Shown: piece by piece, positions 60,299-64,000 of the stretch
Layout of the letters: every line of letters begins with the position of its first letter
How positions within the stretch are numbered: the first letter of the stretch is position 1
NCBI RefSeq assembly: GCF_047238265.1
Contig: NZ_JBDFMM010000001.1
Coordinates: 3,534,001 to 3,598,000, forward strand
DNA from: Paenibacillus_F sp047238265
Lineage (GTDB): Bacteria; Bacillota; Bacilli; Paenibacillales; NBRC-103111
Length of the DNA stretch: 64,000 nt
Direction of reading: 5' to 3'
Made by a program: the position numbers and the translations under genes
The notes under the pieces: generated by a model
Database searches by the model: none
Told to the model about the DNA's origin: nothing
Seen by the model: the letters and a program-made list of their open reading frames with translations, nothing else

Positions 60299-60391
60299 TC
60301 GGTCCGCTGACTGTTAAGCGGTTCTCCGGTTTTGAACGGTTATTCTGCGCACTTATTCCCTATTTGAGTCTATATAGGAGGCGACTGAATC

Positions 60392-61363
60392 ATGTCCAAC
60401 ACTTACCTGATTGTAGCTGAAGCTAAAGGCGGCGCTCTGCGCCAGGTTTCTTTCGAAACGATCGGCGCGGCGAAGGCGGCTGCCGCCGAGGGGGATTCCG
60501 TTCTCGCCGCATTGATCGGCTCCGGCGTGGCGGGCCTTGCGGATGAACTGGCCGCTTACGGCGTCGAGAAAGTTTACGTGACCGATCATGCCGACCTCAA
60601 AGACTACAACCCGGAAGCTTACGGCAAAGCGCTTCATGCCATCATCCGGCAGGCGGGGGCCGACGCGGTCCTGTTCGGTCACACCGCCATCGGTAAAGAC
60701 CTTGCCCCGAAGATCGCTTCCCTGCTCGGCGCCGGGCAGATCTCCGATGTGACGGCCGTTGAATCGGACGGAGGCAGAGCCGTCTTTACACGTCCGGTCT
60801 ATGCGGGTAAAGCGCTTGAGAAGAAAGCGTTTACTTCCTTCCCGTGGGTCGTCACCGTCCGGCCCAACAACATTGCCGCTCCCCCTTCCGCCGAAGGTGC
60901 GCCGGCAGCGGTCGAAAACGTGCCGTACGAAGCTCCGTCCCTTCGTACGGTTATCCGCGAGGTCGTCCAGAAGACCTCGGGCAAAATCGACCTTGCCGAA
61001 GCCAAGGTCGTCATCTCCGGCGGACGCGGCGTCAAGAGCGCCGACGGCTTCAAGCCGCTCGAAGAGCTTGCCGGCGTGCTCGGCGGAGCGGTCGGGGCAT
61101 CGCGCGGAGCCTGCGACGCCGGGTACTGCGACTATGCGATGCAGATCGGGCAGACCGGCAAGGTGGTCACGCCCGAAATTTACATCGCATGCGGCATCAG
61201 CGGCGCCATCCAGCATCTGGCCGGGATGAGCGGATCGCGGGTCATCATCGCGATCAACAAAGACCCGGAGGCGCCGATCTTTAAAGTCGCCGACTACGGG
61301 ATCGTCGGGGACTTGTTCGATGTCGTGCCTCTGCTGACGGAAGAATTCCGCAAAGCGCTGTAG
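60392..61363 (+). CDS. etfA: electron-transfer flavoprotein subunit alpha
   Basis: A 323-residue ETF alpha subunit. The C-terminal FAD domain shows VISGGRGVKSADGFKPLEELA near 206-226, VGASRGACDAGY, the QIGQTGKVVTPEIYIACGISG signature near 252-272 and VIIAINKDPEAPIFKVADYGIVGDL at the end, all diagnostic. ATAGGAGG precedes the ATG with a suitable spacer. It completes the fadR-etfBA unit and ends before a strong terminator. Confidence 0.96.
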   Translation: MSNTYLIVAEAKGGALRQVSFETIGAAKAAAAEGDSVLAALIGSGVAGLADELAAYGVEKVYVTDHADLKDYNPEAYGKALHAIIRQAGADAVLFGHTAIGKDLAPKIASLLGAGQISDVTAVESDGGRAVFTRPVYAGKALEKKAFTSFPWVVTVRPNNIAAPPSAEGAPAAVENVPYEAPSLRTVIREVVQKTSGKIDLAEAKVVISGGRGVKSADGFKPLEELAGVLGGAVGASRGACDAGYCDYAMQIGQTGKVVTPEIYIACGISGAIQHLAGMSGSRVIIAINKDPEAPIFKVADYGIVGDLFDVVPLLTEEFRKAL

Positions 61364-61400
61364 CATGGCGACACGGAAACCCGTCCTTTACAAGCGCCAA

Positions 61401-61445
61401 AAAAGCACCGAACACGCCGGTAAACCGGCTGTGCTCGGTGCTTTT
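61401..61445. terminator. terminator downstream of etfA
   Basis: A long stem AAAAGCACCGA / TCGGTGCTTTT enclosing a second hairpin GCCGG / CCGGC; 38 bp past the etfA stop. Confidence 0.85.
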
Positions 61446-61465
61446 CGCTGAACGGACGGACGGGT

Positions 61466-61594
61466 GCGTGCCGCAGGGGCTTTGGCCTCGCTGCGCGGGT
61501 AATGCCGCCGGGCCCCAGCCTCGCCGGCTGCATGCCACAGGCTCTCATCGCGCCGCGCGGGCACGTACCGCAAGGACTCGACCTCGCCGCGCGG
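61466..61594. repeat. degenerate GC-rich short repeat (about 33 bp, three copies)
   Basis: Three copies at 61466-61499, 61530-61561 and 61561-61594 share a GCxxGCCGCAGG-like head and a CTCGCCGCGCGG tail with 70-80 percent identity by eye. The block fills the gap 61446-61775 between the etfA terminator and the converging anti-sigma gene; I see no gene in it. Confidence 0.55.
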
Positions 61595-61775
61595 TTTTAC
61601 GCAGCCAGTCCCTCCACTCCCCGGGCGTTCGTGCCTTAGCTCTTTCACTCGATTGCGGCCTCAGCGCTTCGCAGGATGACCGGTATACTGGCGTATGCGT
61701 GAGATTATCGCGCTTCCGCTTTCTTTCGGATCCTGCGCATCCAGCCTCGCGGACAGCTTAACCCGTCGTCCGCTC

Positions 61776-62711
61776 TCAGATTTTCGCCGCCAGCACGAGC
61801 GTCCCCCTGGGCTGTGTTCCCCCCGCATCAGGTTCCAGCGTGATAGCGACCGTGTCGTAATCCTTCGGCTCGAAGGTGTAGTAGAGAGCGCCCGTGCCGC
61901 CCTGCGGAAGGAAAGTTCCCGCGTTCACCTTCTGTTCGCCTTTAATGAGCCATACCTGAAAAGCCTGGGAATCCCGCAGAGCAGGCAGCTTCTCAGCCTG
62001 AACAACGAGATGGGTGCCCTTGGCGTCGATCACGATCGTAGCGAGGCCCTCTGCCACGATGCCTTCAACGGCAGGGTTCAGCTTTACCACTTTATTCGCC
62101 TTCGATGCCTGGGAAGGCTGTCCCGCCAGCGTAAGCTGCCCTTGAAGCGACGATACACTTTGCTGAAGAGAAGCATTGAGGCCCTTCAGCGAGCGGACAT
62201 CTTCCCTGAGCTGCACGTTCACCCATCCGAGAATCAGCGCTGCGGCGGTAATTCCCGTTCCGGCCGCCCACCGGATAAAAGTCCGGCTTCTTCTGCCCGC
62301 GGGTCTTCTGGCGGACACCGGCTCGTGCTCCACGGCCTGCACCGGTCCGGGTACCGTCCCGCCGGTCCCCTTTTGTAATTCGGCTTCGCCCGGTGTATTC
62401 GTTGCGCGGTAACTGCCCTGCGCCCCTTCATGCGGACCGTTTGCGCCGGTGAACGGTGCCGCTGCGGATGGATCCGCTTCATTGTTCAGAATACCGCCAA
62501 GAACGCGCTTTTTCATTCCATCGGGAACCGGTGCGGGCTCTACCGTATAAGGAAGCAGGTCCATGACAGCCTGCAAGTCTTCTCGTTCTTTTTTACATGC
62601 TCCGCAATGACTCAGATGTTCTTCCATCTGTTCTCTCTCAGACTGTGACAGTCCCCCGAGCATGTATAGCTCCAGCCATTCGCAAAGATTGGGAGATTCT
62701 TGTCTGCTCAT
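61776..62711 (-). CDS. anti-sigma factor, zinc-binding RskA/RsiW type
   Basis: A 311-residue membrane protein that sequesters the adjacent ECF sigma factor. The N-terminal ZAS zinc motif H32-x3-C36-x2-C39 is seen in EEHLSHCGACKKE; a disordered, Pro/Thr/Gly-rich part spans about 65-145; one membrane helix lies near residues 148-165; the outer domain ends with the RskA-type LVVQAEKLPALRDSQAFQVWLIKGEQKVNAG. Release of the sigma factor probably involves regulated proteolysis. It overlaps the sigma gene by ATGA (4 bp). Confidence 0.9.
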   Translation of the reverse strand: MSRQESPNLCEWLELYMLGGLSQSEREQMEEHLSHCGACKKEREDLQAVMDLLPYTVEPAPVPDGMKKRVLGGILNNEADPSAAAPFTGANGPHEGAQGSYRATNTPGEAELQKGTGGTVPGPVQAVEHEPVSARRPAGRRSRTFIRWAAGTGITAAALILGWVNVQLREDVRSLKGLNASLQQSVSSLQGQLTLAGQPSQASKANKVVKLNPAVEGIVAEGLATIVIDAKGTHLVVQAEKLPALRDSQAFQVWLIKGEQKVNAGTFLPQGGTGALYYTFEPKDYDTVAITLEPDAGGTQPRGTLVLAAKI

Positions 62712-63286
62712 ATGGGCGCACCCTCCTTTCCGCGGCCAGCCAGCTTCTCCTTAAGCTGTTTCATGGCCAGCCTTACCCGGCTTTTTACCGTACCCAGCGG
62801 AATCTCCTGTCTTTGGGATACTTCTTGATGAGTATATCCTTTAAAATAAATAAGATCGATCACTTTTTTCTGATCCTCGTTCAAATCTTCCATCGCCAAG
62901 GCAAGCTCTTCCCCCATAAAACGGAGTTCCACTTCCTCCTCGGTTCCCCTGCCCCGGTCCGCCACCTGAAGCAGCTTGTCCGGTTCGGCAAGCTGCCCCG
63001 ACGTGCGCGTCTGTTTCCGGCGAAGCGTGTCTATGGAAATGTTGCGGGCAATCGCGAACATCCACGTCGACAGTTTGCCCTGGGCGTCCTCATACCGCTC
63101 GGCATGATTCCAAATGCGCAGGAACAGCTCCTGAACCACCTCTTCGGCCATCATGGAATCTTTGACGAACCGATAGGCAAACGAATACATCGGACGTTCA
63201 TAGCGATCGTACAACTGCTCCAGCGCCTGGGGCTGCTTTTGAGCAATAAGGCGCATTAGCTGCGAATCTTCCGGCCACTCATTCAT
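62708..63286 (-). CDS. ECF-type RNA polymerase sigma factor
   Basis: A 192-residue sigma-70 relative of the extracytoplasmic-function class. Region 2 (LYDRYERPMYSFAYRFVKDSMMAEEVVQELFLRIW) and region 4 (LNEDQKKVIDLIYFKGYTHQEVSQRQEIPLGTVKSRVRLAMKQLKE) are typical. It directs RNA polymerase to stress genes. The ATG at 63286 has AAAGGAG 7 bases upstream; the upstream in-frame ATG at 63304 is unlikely. Co-translated with the anti-sigma gene, forming the usual sigma/anti-sigma pair. Its own promoter motif could not be placed confidently. Confidence 0.93.
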   Translation of the reverse strand: MNEWPEDSQLMRLIAQKQPQALEQLYDRYERPMYSFAYRFVKDSMMAEEVVQELFLRIWNHAERYEDAQGKLSTWMFAIARNISIDTLRRKQTRTSGQLAEPDKLLQVADRGRGTEEEVELRFMGEELALAMEDLNEDQKKVIDLIYFKGYTHQEVSQRQEIPLGTVKSRVRLAMKQLKEKLAGRGKEGAPI

Positions 63287-63474
63287 GTTGGGGCTCCTTT
63301 CCACCGATGATCGCCCTTATCTTTCCTTTCGCAAAAAGCGCCGGGTCGGATTCCTTTTGTATCTATAAATTTTTTTGTAAAAATGCCGTTGACCCCCTTC
63401 TGGTTGCATCACCAGCAAAATTAACCAAAATACGAGGGTCATTAAACGCATTTCCTACTCTGCTGGTATAAATA

Positions 63475-63497
63475 AAACGGACCGTCCGGGTCCGTTT
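63475..63497 (-). terminator. terminator downstream of the membrane protein at the window end
   Basis: A stem AAACGGAC / GTCCGTTT with a 7-base loop then TATTTAT on the minus strand, 60 bp past the stop of the gene at 63557. Confidence 0.7.
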
Positions 63498-63556
63498 GGC
63501 ACGATCGGGTTCGCCGTCACTCTAAATTAATCCGGCAAGGCCGTACCTGGCCTTCA

Positions 63557-64000
63557 TTATTTACGAGCCTTACGGGGAAATCTTGCCCGAAGCCATTTCA
63601 AAATCGCAAAGAGTGCCGCCCCCGAAGCTGCGGCAAATGCGGCAATCCGGGCTTCCGTTAAATAGGAGCGGCCGAAACCGTGTCCTCCACCCGCTTCCGC
63701 TGCCGATATCCAGCCCGCTCCGCAGTAAAACGCATAGAGAACGAACAGCAGCATACACAGGAGAGCTTTCAGACTTTCCTTGAATCCCTCCGCTTGCCTA
63801 TAGCCCATGTAACGCAGCCAGCCGCCAAAAAGGATCACCGTCAGAAGAAGAAACGAAGCCCACTCTTGCCTGGAAACATAGCCGGCCGGCACGTTTTTGC
63901 CTAAATGATAGAGCCAGTACGCATGCTCGGCCATCCCGGCCAGCAGAATGACGGGGACCGCCGTCCGGTATGCCCCGCTTTTCAGAATCCGCTCCAGCCG
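63557..64000 (-). CDS. integral membrane protein (partial, 5' end outside window), unknown
   Basis: The minus-strand frame is open from 64000 down to its stop, so the start lies outside the window and the internal ATG at 63934 is not the start. The 147 visible residues hold about four membrane helices, including RTAVPVILLAGMAEHAYWLY, WASFLLLTVILFGGWLRYMGY, LKALLCMLLFVLYAFYCGAG and IAAFAAASGAALFAILKWL. I do not recognise the family; it lies upstream of the sigma factor on the same strand but separated by a terminator. Confidence 0.7.
   Translation of the reverse strand, partial: RLERILKSGAYRTAVPVILLAGMAEHAYWLYHLGKNVPAGYVSRQEWASFLLLTVILFGGWLRYMGYRQAEGFKESLKALLCMLLFVLYAFYCGAGWISAAEAGGGHGFGRSYLTEARIAAFAAASGAALFAILKWLRARFPRKARK

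Overview
The window reads as chromosomal DNA of a GC-rich, low-GC-clade Gram-positive, most likely a member of the Paenibacillaceae. The basis is strong GGAGG-type ribosome binding sites, frequent GTG and TTG starts, many lipoprotein signal peptides, Bacillus-style regulation (FadR box, cre, TPP riboswitch), a bacillithiol-linked YtxJ, HelD, and FadN/FadF in the arrangement known from Bacillus. No rRNA, tRNA, prophage, transposase, integrase or CRISPR array was seen. Almost all coding capacity is accounted for by ordinary chromosomal genes; the genus is inferred, not shown.

Layout. 0-2 kb: a TPP-riboswitch thiamine-precursor importer on the minus strand (substrate-binding lipoprotein, thiamine-binding MTH1187 protein, truncated permease). 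2-17 kb: mostly single genes: patatin phospholipase, small spore-type hydrophilic proteins, uridine kinase, MFS exporter, M29 aminopeptidase, aldo-keto reductase, a divergent IF-3 paralogue, a membrane-anchored L,D-transpeptidase whose 3' end is duplicated in tandem, a bacterial PH-domain protein, a DUF3900-like protein, an orphan 12-TM carrier, and an NAD(P)H oxidoreductase plus ArsR pair with a 24-bp palindrome. 17-22 kb: topB-ung and an N-acetylglucosamine-kinase-like ATPase.

22-26.4 kb holds the most distinctive system: a tightly overlapping six-gene operon encoding an FixH/YtkA-like lipoprotein, NosD, NosL, a NosY-like permease, a NosF-like ATPase and a TlpA thioredoxin. It is a complete nos copper-site maturation set, but no nosZ lies in the window. 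27-31 kb: a GH31 alpha-glucosidase under its own LacI regulator, with two matching operators. 31-36 kb: phosphodiesterase, MOSC protein, HelD and a degenerate GC-rich repeat block.

35.6-46.4 kb: two DegV fatty-acid-binding proteins and two complete polar amino-acid ABC importers (37.3-39.7 and 43.3-46.4 kb), with a TrhA/hemolysin III protein, an SGNH esterase and an M20 amidohydrolase between them. 48-61.4 kb: a FadR-controlled beta-oxidation regulon. A minus-strand set (fadF, fadN, fadA, fadE, fadD, thioesterase) diverges from fadR-etfB-etfA; the 217-bp divergent region carries a consensus promoter, a FadR palindrome and a cre-like site overlapping the fadF start. Electrons from the acyl-CoA dehydrogenase would pass to EtfAB and then to the membrane Fe-S protein FadF. 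61.7-64 kb: an ECF sigma factor with its zinc-type anti-sigma factor, and a membrane protein running off the window end.
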